DNA of 59,134 nt from an uncultured Bacteroidota bacterium (lineage in GTDB: Bacteria; Bacteroidota; Bacteroidia; Flavobacteriales; Flavobacteriaceae): assembly GCA_902536935.1 (NCBI GenBank), contig CACAZM010000009.1:1-59134 (forward strand), given 5' to 3'. The notes below the pieces were generated by a model, which worked only from the letters and a program-made list of their open reading frames with translations, searched no databases and was not told the DNA's origin. Shown in pieces: positions 43,748 through 52,079 of this stretch; positions within the stretch are counted from its first letter, which is position 1; each line of letters starts with the position of its first letter. The position numbers and the translations under genes were made by a program.

Positions 43748-44740
43748 ATGAGTATAGGACGAACCGCAGCGATTACAGCCGTGGGGGCTTATGTTCCCGA
43801 TGAAGTGCTTTCCAATGCAGATTTAGAGCAAATGGTGGACACTTCTAACGACTGGATCAGCACTCGAACCGGGATTTCAGAACGAAGAATGTTAAAAGAT
43901 AAACCCACTTCGTTTATGGCGATTCAGGCTGCGAAAAACCTTATCGAGCGTTCGTCAATCGATTCAAAAACCATCGACCTTGTTCTAGTCAGCACCGCAA
44001 CTCCAGATATGTTGATTGCAGCAACTGCTGCTCATGTGGCGACAGAAATTGGAGCGACAAATGCATTTGGCTATGACATGCAAGCGGCTTGTTCGGGATT
44101 TCTTTATGGGATGTCCACTGCAGCAGCCTATGTCAGTTCTGGGCGCTATCAGCGCGTGTTACTAATAGGAGCCGATAAGATGTCTTCGGTTATCGATTAC
44201 AGCGACCGTACCACTTGTATCATTTTTGGAGATGGCGCAGGGGCTGTTTTATTCGAGCCAAATGAAGAAGGCCTTGGGTTTCAGGATGAGTATTTTCGTT
44301 CTGACGGCATCGGTCGTGAGCATCTCTACATCAAAGCAGGGGGCTCGATGTTACCAGCATCGGTAGAAACCGTTTCTAACGGTCAGCATTTTCTGCGCCA
44401 AGATGGCAAAACGGTATTTAAATTTGCCGTTTCGAATATGGCAGATGCAGCAATCAAGGTTATGGAACGAAATGAATTGGTAGCAGACGACATTGATTTT
44501 TTTGTACCGCATCAAGCCAACAAAAGAATTATAGATGCGACAGCACAGCGCACGGGATTTAATCCTGAAAAAGTGCTCTCCAATATTTCATCTTACGGCA
44601 ATACGACTGCCGCAACCCTACCGTTGATTTTATCAGACTTTGAACACCGCTTTCAAAAAGGAGACGACTTGATGTTTGCTGCTTTTGGTGGTGGATTTAC
44701 GTGGGGTGCAGCATGGCTTAAATGGGCTTATAACTCTTAA
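43748..44740 (+). CDS. fabH: 3-oxoacyl-ACP synthase III
   Basis: Starts fatty-acid synthesis by condensing acyl-CoA with malonyl-ACP. The 330 residues from ATG 43748 start MSIGRTAAITAVGAYVPDEV. The Cys-His-Asn triad is visible: C115 in DMQAACSGFLYGM, His in FVPHQANKRIID and Asn in SSYGNTTAATLPL. NDWISTRTGISERR is the FabH signature. An upstream TTG at 43718 is rejected. It precedes accB and accC, so the cluster makes malonyl-CoA and uses it. Confidence 0.96.
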   Translation: MSIGRTAAITAVGAYVPDEVLSNADLEQMVDTSNDWISTRTGISERRMLKDKPTSFMAIQAAKNLIERSSIDSKTIDLVLVSTATPDMLIAATAAHVATEIGATNAFGYDMQAACSGFLYGMSTAAAYVSSGRYQRVLLIGADKMSSVIDYSDRTTCIIFGDGAGAVLFEPNEEGLGFQDEYFRSDGIGREHLYIKAGGSMLPASVETVSNGQHFLRQDGKTVFKFAVSNMADAAIKVMERNELVADDIDFFVPHQANKRIIDATAQRTGFNPEKVLSNISSYGNTTAATLPLILSDFEHRFQKGDDLMFAAFGGGFTWGAAWLKWAYNS

Positions 44741-44758
44741 AACAATAACACAAATAAT

Positions 44759-45241
44759 ATGGAACTCAAAGAAATTCAAAATTTAATAAAATTTGTCGCC
44801 AAGTCAGGCGTCAATGAAGTTCATGTAGAAATGGGCGAGACCAAAGTTACTATCAAAACAGGTGGTGATGTGATTCAGCAGGTGGTGACTACACCCGCAA
44901 CGATTGAAGCATCCCCTGCACCAGCGCCTGTGGCTACACCAGTCTCACCCGTAGAGTCAGCATCAGCAGCTCCAGCAGTTGTCGCAACGGAAAACGACAA
45001 CCACATTATGATTAAATCGCCGATTATCGGTACATTTTATCGTAAACCATCTCCTGACAAACCAAATTTTGCGGAGGTTGGCGACCAAGTCAGCGAAGGC
45101 CAAGTTCTTTGTGTGGTAGAAGCTATGAAGCTTTTCAACGAAATTGAGTCGGAGGTATCAGGTACCATTGTCAAGATTCTTGTGGACGATTCCTCACCAG
45201 TTGAGTTTGATCAGCCACTGTTTGTCATCGATCCTTCGTAA
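44759..45241 (+). CDS. accB: Biotin carboxyl carrier protein of acetyl-CoA carboxylase
   Basis: A 160-residue carrier. An N-terminal helical part (MELKEIQNLIKFVAKSGV) is followed by a Pro/Ala linker (about 55-80) and the biotinyl domain. The biotin lysine is K124 in VEAMKLFNEIES, and GTFYRKPSPDKP forms the thumb-type loop. accC follows 18 bases on. The carrier is biotinylated and shuttles carboxyl groups for malonyl-CoA formation. Confidence 0.97.
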   Translation: MELKEIQNLIKFVAKSGVNEVHVEMGETKVTIKTGGDVIQQVVTTPATIEASPAPAPVATPVSPVESASAAPAVVATENDNHIMIKSPIIGTFYRKPSPDKPNFAEVGDQVSEGQVLCVVEAMKLFNEIESEVSGTIVKILVDDSSPVEFDQPLFVIDPS

Positions 45242-45259
45242 TCACCAAACCAAGTGAAG

Positions 45260-46603
45260 ATGTTTAATAAAATACTAATCGCCAATCGTGGCGAAATCGC
45301 TTTACGTGTAATTCGAACCTGTAGAGAAATGGGTATCGGAACAGTTGCCGTATATTCAAAAGCGGACGAGGAAAGCTTACATGTTAAGTTTGCAGACGAA
45401 GCTGTTTGTATCGGTCCTGCACCAAGTGCGGAATCCTATCTCAAAATTTCAAATATCATTGCAGCAACGGAAATCACAAATGCCGATGCTATTCACCCCG
45501 GATATGGCTTTTTGTCCGAAAACTCCAAATTTTCCAAAATCTGTGACGAACACAAGATTAAGTTTATAGGTGCATCGGCCGATATGATAAGCAAAATGGG
45601 CGACAAGGCCACAGCTAAGGCAACTATGAAAGCCGCGGGTGTGCCAACTATCCCCGGTTCAGAAGGACTGATTAAAGACTTTGTGCAATGTAAAAAACTC
45701 GCGAAAAAAGTGGGATACCCCGTTATGCTGAAAGCCACAGCTGGTGGTGGTGGAAAAGGGATGCGTGCAGTTTGGTCAGAAGACGATCTTCAAAAAGCGT
45801 GGGATAGCGCAAGGCAAGAAGCCAAAGCATCTTTCGGAAATGATGGGATGTATATGGAAAAACTGATTGAGGAACCACGACACATCGAAATTCAAGTGGT
45901 TGGCGACTCATTTGGAAAGGCCTGTCACCTCTCAGAGAGAGACTGCTCTGTTCAGCGCCGTCATCAAAAATTGACCGAAGAGACACCTTCACCGTTTATG
46001 ACAGATAAACTGAGGGATAAAATGGGTAAAGCCGCTGTGAAAGCAGCCGAATATATAAAATATGAAGGGGCAGGAACAGTTGAGTTTTTGGTGGATAAAC
46101 ACCGCAATTTCTATTTTATGGAAATGAACACGCGGATTCAGGTTGAACACCCGATCACCGAACAGGTGATTGATTATGACTTGATTGCTGAGCAAATCAA
46201 AGTGGCCGCAGGCCATCGGTTGAGCGGAAAAGATTATTATCCAAAACTTCACTCTATTGAATGTCGTATCAATGCGGAGGACCCATATAATGATTTTCGC
46301 CCATCTCCAGGTAAAATTCAAACCTTGCACACCCCTGGTGGACATGGGGTTCGTTTGGACACTCACGTTTATGGGGGTTATGTGATTCCCCCTCATTACG
46401 ACTCTATGATTGCCAAGTTGATTACCACTGCACAAACACGAGAAGAGGCCATAAATAAAATGAAACGCGCCCTTGATGAATTTGTGATTGAAGGCATCAA
46501 AACTACCATTCCTTTTCATCGTCAACTTATGGATCATCCCGATTATATCGCGGGGAATTATACCACAAAGTTTATGGAAGATTTTGAGATGAAACCATTG
46601 TAG
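45260..46603 (+). CDS. accC: Acetyl-CoA carboxylase, biotin carboxylase subunit
   Basis: ATP-grasp enzyme carboxylating biotin on AccB. The 447 residues start [20 protein letters not shown], then [25 protein letters not shown] (ATP loop), the [13 protein letters not shown] signature, [15 protein letters not shown] and [20 protein letters not shown] at 45254 is in frame, but the ATG at 45260 is preferred. Ends before a hairpin that can terminate both directions. Confidence 0.97.
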   Translation: MFNKILIANRGEIALRVIRTCREMGIGTVAVYSKADEESLHVKFADEAVCIGPAPSAESYLKISNIIAATEITNADAIHPGYGFLSENSKFSKICDEHKIKFIGASADMISKMGDKATAKATMKAAGVPTIPGSEGLIKDFVQCKKLAKKVGYPVMLKATAGGGGKGMRAVWSEDDLQKAWDSARQEAKASFGNDGMYMEKLIEEPRHIEIQVVGDSFGKACHLSERDCSVQRRHQKLTEETPSPFMTDKLRDKMGKAAVKAAEYIKYEGAGTVEFLVDKHRNFYFMEMNTRIQVEHPITEQVIDYDLIAEQIKVAAGHRLSGKDYYPKLHSIECRINAEDPYNDFRPSPGKIQTLHTPGGHGVRLDTHVYGGYVIPPHYDSMIAKLITTAQTREEAINKMKRALDEFVIEGIKTTIPFHRQLMDHPDYIAGNYTTKFMEDFEMKPL

Positions 46604-46621
46604 TTGACAATTTCATCCAAT

Positions 46622-46649
46622 AAAAAAGCCCTCATCTGAGGGGTTTTTT
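46622..46649. terminator. Bidirectional intrinsic terminator between accC and asd
   Basis: A-tract, CCCTCA-TC-TGAGGG (46629-46642), then a T-tract (46644-46649). Symmetric, so it can end the plus-strand accC transcript and the minus-strand asd transcript. Confidence 0.85.
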
Positions 46650-46670
46650 ACGATTGGTATTTTGTTTGGG

Positions 46671-47645
46671 TTATCGAATCAGATATTCAGCGATTTGAAC
46701 CGTATTGGTTGCAGCCCCTTTGCGTAGGTTGTCAGCAACAATCCATAGGTTTAAGCCATTCTCTTGCGATTCATCTTTGCGAATACGCCCCACAAAGACC
46801 TCGTCTTTGCCTTCCGCATCTAGGGGCATGGGATAACTGTTAGTTGCCAAATTATCAACTACTACGACACCAGGGGTGTTGTTTAGGATTTTACGAACCT
46901 CATCCAAATCGGCCTCTTGGGAAAGGGTGAGATTGACGGACTCGCTATGTCCCCCTACCACAGGGATACGAACCGCCGTAGCTGTGACCCTGATATTAGG
47001 ATCCAAAATTTTATGAGTCTCATTGACTAATTTCATTTCTTCTTTGGTATAGCCATTGTCCATAAATACGTCACAGTGTGGCAAGGCATTGCGATGAATA
47101 GGATGCGGATAAGCCTTTAGGCCATCCGTTCCATTGTACTCGTCCTCCAGTTGTTGTACGGCTTTAACCCCCGTTCCTGTGATCGATTGATAGGTTGAAA
47201 CGACAACACGCTCAATTCCGTATCTTTTGTGAAGGGGCGCAAGTGCCATTACCATTTGAATCGTAGAGCAATTTGGATTTGCAATGATTTTGTCATCAGG
47301 AGTTAATTGATCTGCATTGATTTCGGGAACAATGAGCTTGTGATTGGGATGCATCCGCCAAGCAGACGAATTGTCAATGACAGTTGTTCCCACAGCAGCA
47401 AACTTGGGAGCCCAATCTAGAGAAGTTTGACCCCCAGCAGAAAACAATGCAAAATCTGGCGCACGCTCTACGGCTTTTTTAAGCCCAATTACAGAATAAT
47501 CTTTATCTTGAAAGGAAATCGTTTTTCCAACTGAACGCGACGAAGCGACAGGCAGGAATTCTGTAATGGGAAAATTTCGTTCTTCGAGAACAGTTCGCAT
47601 TATTTCACCAACCATTCCAGTGGCGCCGACAACTGCAACTTTCAT
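46671..47645 (-). CDS. asd: Aspartate-semialdehyde dehydrogenase
   Basis: Makes aspartate-semialdehyde for lysine/diaminopimelate, threonine and methionine. The 324 residues have the NADP loop VVGATGMVGEIM, VASSRSVGK, FSAGGQTS, VIDNSSAWRMH, the catalytic C126 in ANPNCSTIQMVMAL, the STYQSITGTGVKAV segment and VPVVGGHSESVNL with the catalytic His. It is on the opposite strand to accC; the alr gene upstream is read in the same direction but separated by a hairpin and its own promoter. Confidence 0.97.
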   Translation of the reverse strand: MKVAVVGATGMVGEIMRTVLEERNFPITEFLPVASSRSVGKTISFQDKDYSVIGLKKAVERAPDFALFSAGGQTSLDWAPKFAAVGTTVIDNSSAWRMHPNHKLIVPEINADQLTPDDKIIANPNCSTIQMVMALAPLHKRYGIERVVVSTYQSITGTGVKAVQQLEDEYNGTDGLKAYPHPIHRNALPHCDVFMDNGYTKEEMKLVNETHKILDPNIRVTATAVRIPVVGGHSESVNLTLSQEADLDEVRKILNNTPGVVVVDNLATNSYPMPLDAEGKDEVFVGRIRKDESQENGLNLWIVADNLRKGAATNTVQIAEYLIR

Positions 47646-47664
47646 TTCTTTGAAATTAGGTGAG

Positions 47665-47672
47665 CAAAAATA
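47665..47672 (-). promoter_or_regulatory. -7 box (TATTTTTG) for asd
   Basis: Full TAnnTTTG match on the minus strand, 19 bases before the asd ATG. It lies downstream of the alr terminator hairpin. No -33 TTG at the ideal distance. Confidence 0.45.
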
Positions 47673-47713
47673 AAGATAAAACCAACACCTTTAGCGAAAA
47701 TATTTTGAAAAAT

Positions 47714-47735
47714 TAAAAAAATAACAATATGTTAT
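47714..47735 (-). terminator. Intrinsic terminator-like hairpin after alr
   Basis: On the minus strand ATAACA-TAT-TGTTAT (47735-47721) followed directly by a T-run (47720-47714). It begins 11 bases after the alr stop. A/T-rich stem, so a moderate call. Confidence 0.45.
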
Positions 47736-47746
47736 AAATACAACAA

Positions 47747-48835
47747 TTAAGAAATAATTACTCTTGGAACTCGTTGAGAAATGGCAGTAAGTAGCTCATA
47801 AGAAATCGTATTAACGTTTTCGGCAATCTTTTCTGCACTGGTTTGTGCGTTTCCAAATAAAATGACTTCGTCACCTTCTTGGCAGTCGATGTTTGTTACA
47901 TCAACCATAATCATATCCATACACACATTACCCAATATTGGCGCTTTATGTCCGTGTATTAAAAAGGCTCCTCTTCCTTTGCCGTAGAGGCGTCCAATTC
48001 CGTCTGCATGACCAATTGGGAGGGTTGCAGACCTTGTTGGTTTATTGGCTACAAAACCACGGTTATAGCCCACGGCATCTCCCGTCTTGAGCTCGTGAAT
48101 TTGAGAAATTACAGTTTTCAATACTCCCACCGGGCGAAGGAGGCTACTGACTTCTTTTTGATTGCCGTACCCATACAACCCAATACCACAGCGCACCATA
48201 TCGTGATGCGCCTCTGGATAGTTAAATATGCCTGAGGTGTTGAGAACATGATAGATCGGATTGTTTCCAAAGACGGGCTTGAGTAAATCGAATTGTTCAA
48301 GTTGACCATACGTAAATATCCTTTCAGCGGCGTCTTCAGTTGCAGCTAGATGAGATAACACACCCTGTACTTTAACAGATAAGGATTTGAGGTATTGTTG
48401 GAGAGCGTGCCGTTCATCAACCGAAAAGCCTAATCGGTGTAGCCCTGTATTGAACTTAAGATGAATCGGATATGATTTTATTTTTTGTGCCATCAAAACC
48501 TTTTCAAGGGCACGGAGAATCCGCCAAGAATACACACAGGGTTCGAGTTGATGCACAATCAAGCTTGATAGCTCATGAATTTGGGGGTGAAGAACCAAAA
48601 TTGGGATTTGTATCCCAGCGTTTCGCAAGGCAATCCCTTCGCGTACATAGGCAACCCCGAGGTAGTCTGCACCTTCTTTTTCCAAAAAGCGTCCTATGGC
48701 TGTGGCATCGGATCCATAGGCAAATGCTTTGACCACCACCAAGATTTTGGTGTTGGTTTTTAATTGTTTTTTAATCTGCTGGAAGTTGTGTCTCAGGGCG
48801 GGCAGATGAATTTCAAATCGAGTTCCTTCAGCCAC
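47747..48835 (-). CDS. alr: Alanine racemase
   Basis: PLP enzyme making D-alanine for peptidoglycan. The 362 residues start MAEGTRFEIHLPALRHNF from a GTG; no in-frame ATG exists near the N-terminus. The PLP lysine is K36 in VVVKAFAYGSDA (most enzymes read KANAYGHG; the AF variant is common in flavobacteria by my recollection). Visible also: HLKFNTGLHRLGF, the substrate Tyr in AVGYNRGF and GNVCMDMIMVDV. The start lies 8 bases inside tdk, so the two are coupled. Confidence 0.95.
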   Translation of the reverse strand: MAEGTRFEIHLPALRHNFQQIKKQLKTNTKILVVVKAFAYGSDATAIGRFLEKEGADYLGVAYVREGIALRNAGIQIPILVLHPQIHELSSLIVHQLEPCVYSWRILRALEKVLMAQKIKSYPIHLKFNTGLHRLGFSVDERHALQQYLKSLSVKVQGVLSHLAATEDAAERIFTYGQLEQFDLLKPVFGNNPIYHVLNTSGIFNYPEAHHDMVRCGIGLYGYGNQKEVSSLLRPVGVLKTVISQIHELKTGDAVGYNRGFVANKPTRSATLPIGHADGIGRLYGKGRGAFLIHGHKAPILGNVCMDMIMVDVTNIDCQEGDEVILFGNAQTSAEKIAENVNTISYELLTAISQRVPRVIIS

Positions 48836-49466
48836 TTTTCTTTCTTTTGTTCACTTTCCGACTGTTGGTTTTCTTACTGGGTGTTTTGTCCATACCCATC
48901 GCATGATAATAGGCTGCTCGGCTAAGGGGTTCATATTCACCTGTTTGTCCAAGAAAAACCAAATTATCGTCATCGGATTTACGGAAACTGTACTGAGCCA
49001 GATTGCCAGTGTGAGTACATACGGCATGGACTTTCGTGACATACTCTGCGGTGGCCATCAAGTTGGGCATAGGTCCAAATGGATTGCCTTTGTAGTCCAT
49101 ATCTAAACCAGCAACAATCACGCGAATACCGTTGTTGGCAAGGTCATTGCAAACCGAAACAATTTCGTCGTCAAAAAACTGTGCTTCGTCAATCCCCACT
49201 ACATCACAATCATTGGCAAGAATTCGAATATTGGCCGCAGCAGGTACAGGGGTTGAGCGGATTTCATTAGCATCATGCGAAACTACTTTATCTTCATCAT
49301 AGCGGCTATCTACTGTTGGTTTAAAGATTTCGACTTTCTGTTTGGCAAACTGTGCTCGTTTGAGTCGTCGAATCAACTCCTCTGTTTTTCCAGAAAACAT
49401 CGAACCACAAATTACTTCAATCCAGCCGAACTGTTCTTTTTGATTTACTGTATTTTCGAGAAACAT
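48828..49466 (-). CDS. tdk: Thymidine kinase
   Basis: Salvage kinase phosphorylating thymidine. From ATG 49466 the protein is 212 residues and starts MFLENTVNQKEQFGWIEV. Walker A is GSMFSGKT (21-28). VGIDEAQFFDDEIV holds the Walker B-type site and catalytic Glu, and VIVAGLDMDYKGNPFGPM the lasso region. The usual zinc-binding Cys pairs are mostly missing: CTHTGNLAQ and GEYEPLSRAAYY replace CxxC and CRxC. The longer frame to 49577 is rejected: it contains the -7 box and the divergent rsmI region. Confidence 0.95.
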   Translation of the reverse strand: MFLENTVNQKEQFGWIEVICGSMFSGKTEELIRRLKRAQFAKQKVEIFKPTVDSRYDEDKVVSHDANEIRSTPVPAAANIRILANDCDVVGIDEAQFFDDEIVSVCNDLANNGIRVIVAGLDMDYKGNPFGPMPNLMATAEYVTKVHAVCTHTGNLAQYSFRKSDDDNLVFLGQTGEYEPLSRAAYYHAMGMDKTPSKKTNSRKVNKRKKSG

Positions 49467-49496
49467 AGGAACTGCTTTTGGGATTTGCCCACCTAA

Positions 49497-49504
49497 CAAA
49501 GGTA
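49497..49504 (-). promoter_or_regulatory. -7 box (TACCTTTG) for tdk-alr
   Basis: Full TAnnTTTG match on the minus strand, 30 bases before the tdk ATG at 49466. It supports the shorter tdk start. No convincing -33 element. Confidence 0.45.
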
Positions 49505-49631
49505 TTAAAATCATATTATCCAGTGATGAAGACGGATATAAATTATGACAATATGTTTTGCGAGGTTTATTTGCCAAAGAAATGACTTATCTTTAATCCA
49601 GAACATATATAACCTCCCTAAAAACAAGAGA

Positions 49632-50315
49632 TTGCAAATTGACCCTTGCACACTTTATGTCGTTCCAACACCAATAGGTAATTTGGCTGATATCACGCAT
49701 CGCTCTCTTTCCGTTTTGATTGATGTCGATTTGATTTTGTGTGAGGACACGCGTGTGAGTCGCAAGTTGCTCAATCATTACGATATTGACACACCAACTA
49801 AATCGTATCATATGCACAATGAGCATCGCATGGTTGATGGACTAGTAAAGCAACTCCAACAGGGTTTGTCTATGGCGTTGATTTCGGATGCAGGTACCCC
49901 TGCGATTTCCGATCCAGGGTTTTTATTGGTCAGGGCGTGTTTACAAGCGGGACTTCGCGTTATCACCCTACCGGGTCCAACCGCCTTTATCCCTGCATTG
50001 ATACAAAGTGGATTTCCTTCAGATCGTTTTGTTTTTGAGGGTTTTTTGCCTCATAAAAAAGGACGAAAGTCTAGACTTACTCAACTCGCGAAAGAAAACA
50101 AAACCATTGTATTTTATGAGTCTCCTCACCGCATCTTAAAAACACTAACACAGTGTGTTGAAGTGATGGGACCTGACAGACCTGCATCAATATCCAGAGA
50201 GTTAACCAAAGCATTTGAGGAAACGATTCGAGGGACACTTGAAGAGCTCGAAGCACATTTTGCGGTTCATCCGCCCAAAGGCGAATTCGTGCTTGTAATT
50301 CAAGGAAAACACTGA
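49632..50315 (+). CDS. rsmI: 16S rRNA (cytidine-1402-2'-O)-methyltransferase
   Basis: SAM-dependent enzyme modifying C1402 in the ribosomal P site. The core starts CTLYVVPTPIGNLADITHRS, then LILCEDTRVSRKLL, ALISDAGTPAISDPGFLLV, ITLPGPTAFIPALIQSGF, FEGFLPHKKGRKSRL and FYESPHRIL, all family signatures. An ATG at 49545 is in frame and would add 29 residues unlike the family. A -7-like sequence (TATCTTTA, 49588-49595) lies in that stretch, so a TTG at 49632 is my preferred, but uncertain, start. recJ begins 1 base after the stop. Confidence 0.93.
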   Translation: MQIDPCTLYVVPTPIGNLADITHRSLSVLIDVDLILCEDTRVSRKLLNHYDIDTPTKSYHMHNEHRMVDGLVKQLQQGLSMALISDAGTPAISDPGFLLVRACLQAGLRVITLPGPTAFIPALIQSGFPSDRFVFEGFLPHKKGRKSRLTQLAKENKTIVFYESPHRILKTLTQCVEVMGPDRPASISRELTKAFEETIRGTLEELEAHFAVHPPKGEFVLVIQGKH

Positions 50316-50316
50316 G

Positions 50317-51999
50317 ATGCGCTGGCTTGTTAAACCAAAACCCGATTTAGATGCTGTGCAAGCACTTGCTAAAGAATTGGACATCTCTGAAGTTGTCGCT
50401 AATCTTTTAGTGCAAAGGGGAATCACCAATTTTGATGCAGCCAAGCAATTTTTTCGTCCCGACTGGCATCATCTGCACGACCCATTTTTAATGAAAGACA
50501 TGGACGTGGCAGTTGATCGTCTACAACAGGCCATCGATAAAAACGAAATTATCATGGTCTTTGGTGATTATGATGTTGATGGCACAAGTGCTGTGGCATT
50601 GCTAGCACATTATTTGCGACGTAAAAAGTTGGAGGTCATTTCATACATTCCTGATCGTTATGCTGAGGGCTATGGACTTTCCCAGCAGGGCATCGACAAG
50701 GCTTTCTCGGAACGCGTTAAGTTGTTGTTCACTCTGGATTGCGGGATAAAGTCAGTTGATCTGATTGCATATGCCAATCAAAAGGGGATTGATGTGATTG
50801 TATGTGACCACCACAATCCAGGTGAAAAGCTTCCAGATGCCCATGCAGTTTTAGATCCCAAACGGTCTGATTGCAACTACCCATTTGATGAACTTTGTGG
50901 TTGTGCCGTAGTCTTTAAACTCATCCAAGCCCATGCCAGCACATTGGGGATTGAAGTACAAGAATTACAACCGTATTTAGATTTGGTAGCGACAGCATCA
51001 GCGGCAGATATTGTGTCTATCATTGACGAGAATCGGACACTCACTTATTTTGGAATGCAAGTTTATCAGCAGTCTCCACGCCCTGGGCTGATGGCCTTAT
51101 TGGGGGATAGAAAACAAAGTGCGATTTCACTTACCGATTTGGTTTTTCGTGTGGCGCCTAGAATCAATGCCGCAGGGCGCATGAAGCACGGCACCTATGC
51201 TGTGGACCTTTTGTTGAGCGAAAGCATAGAGGAAGCAACTAATCGCGCTAAGGAAATTGAAGGATTTAACGAGAATCGAAAAGCGTTGGATAGAGAGATT
51301 ACCCAACAAGCCTTAGTACAAATCGAAGAGAGTGAACAAACCAACAATGCGAGTACTGTTGTTTATGATCCAAATTGGCATAAAGGTGTAATTGGGATTG
51401 TAGCCTCACGACTAATTGAATCTCATTATAAACCAACGGTTGTTTTCTCAAGTTCTGGGGATGTACTGACCGCCTCAGCACGTTCTGTTCGAGGCTTTGA
51501 TTTGTATGCGGCCCTTTCTGAATGCCAAGATTATATGATTCAGTTTGGAGGGCATAAATATGCAGCTGGATTGACAATTTATCCTGAACAATATGTTGGG
51601 TTCTGTAAGCGGTTTGAAAAAGTGGTATCAAAGCTAATCCAGCCCGAACAAAAAGAGCGCACCTTACTGATTGATATGGAAATTCCCATTACGGAAATTA
51701 CGCCCAAGTTTTTTCGGATTGTAAATCAGATGGCACCATTTGGCCCAGGGAATATGCGACCAGTGTTATTATCTAAAAGAGTTAAAGATCGTGGTTATGC
51801 AAAACTTGTTGGTTCTGACAAGACTCACCTCAAGTGCTCGTTTGTAGCAGGAAACCAATCGATTAACGCAATTGGTTTTGGCTTAGGAAATGCCCTTGAA
51901 GTTATACAGTCATCAGAAAGCGACATTGCCTATGTTGTCGATGAGAACGAATGGAATGGGGAAACTAGTTTGCAGTTAATTCTTAAGGCGATAAAATGA
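50317..51999 (+). CDS. recJ: Single-stranded-DNA-specific 5'-3' exonuclease RecJ
   Basis: DHH-family exonuclease for recombination and mismatch repair. The 560 residues are normal. Visible: GDYDVDGTSAVALL (83-96), FTLDCGIKS, VIVCDHHNPGEKLPDAHAVLDP (the DHH motif), LVATASAADIVSI, FRVAPRINAAGRM (motif V), and the C-terminal DHHA1 domain with VVFSSSGDVLTASARS and QFGGHKYAAGLTI. An OB-like end follows. It abuts rsmI and is followed by a bidirectional terminator. Confidence 0.96.
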   Translation: MRWLVKPKPDLDAVQALAKELDISEVVANLLVQRGITNFDAAKQFFRPDWHHLHDPFLMKDMDVAVDRLQQAIDKNEIIMVFGDYDVDGTSAVALLAHYLRRKKLEVISYIPDRYAEGYGLSQQGIDKAFSERVKLLFTLDCGIKSVDLIAYANQKGIDVIVCDHHNPGEKLPDAHAVLDPKRSDCNYPFDELCGCAVVFKLIQAHASTLGIEVQELQPYLDLVATASAADIVSIIDENRTLTYFGMQVYQQSPRPGLMALLGDRKQSAISLTDLVFRVAPRINAAGRMKHGTYAVDLLLSESIEEATNRAKEIEGFNENRKALDREITQQALVQIEESEQTNNASTVVYDPNWHKGVIGIVASRLIESHYKPTVVFSSSGDVLTASARSVRGFDLYAALSECQDYMIQFGGHKYAAGLTIYPEQYVGFCKRFEKVVSKLIQPEQKERTLLIDMEIPITEITPKFFRIVNQMAPFGPGNMRPVLLSKRVKDRGYAKLVGSDKTHLKCSFVAGNQSINAIGFGLGNALEVIQSSESDIAYVVDENEWNGETSLQLILKAIK

Positions 52000-52031
52000 A
52001 TAATTCCTGGGGATGTTTAAAGTTGACGCAT

Positions 52032-52061
52032 AAAAAAACCCTCCGAAACAGAGGGTTTTTT
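52032..52061. terminator. Bidirectional intrinsic terminator between recJ and the TonB receptor
   Basis: A-tract, CCCTC-CGAAACAG-type loop-GAGGG (52039-52055), T-tract. Symmetric, serving both the recJ transcript and the convergent receptor gene. The rest of the 80-base gap has no gene. Confidence 0.85.
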
Positions 52062-52079
52062 AATTAATCTAATATTAGT

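Noticed and set aside
47747-48835. KAFAYG instead of KANAYG around the PLP lysine of alanine racemase as an oddity
   Set aside because: The lysine and flanking Tyr are kept, and I recall this variant as common in flavobacterial Alr.
49467-49577. Longer thymidine kinase from an upstream frame
   Set aside because: Core begins MFLENTV at 49466; a TAnnTTTG box at 49497-49504 lies within the extension.
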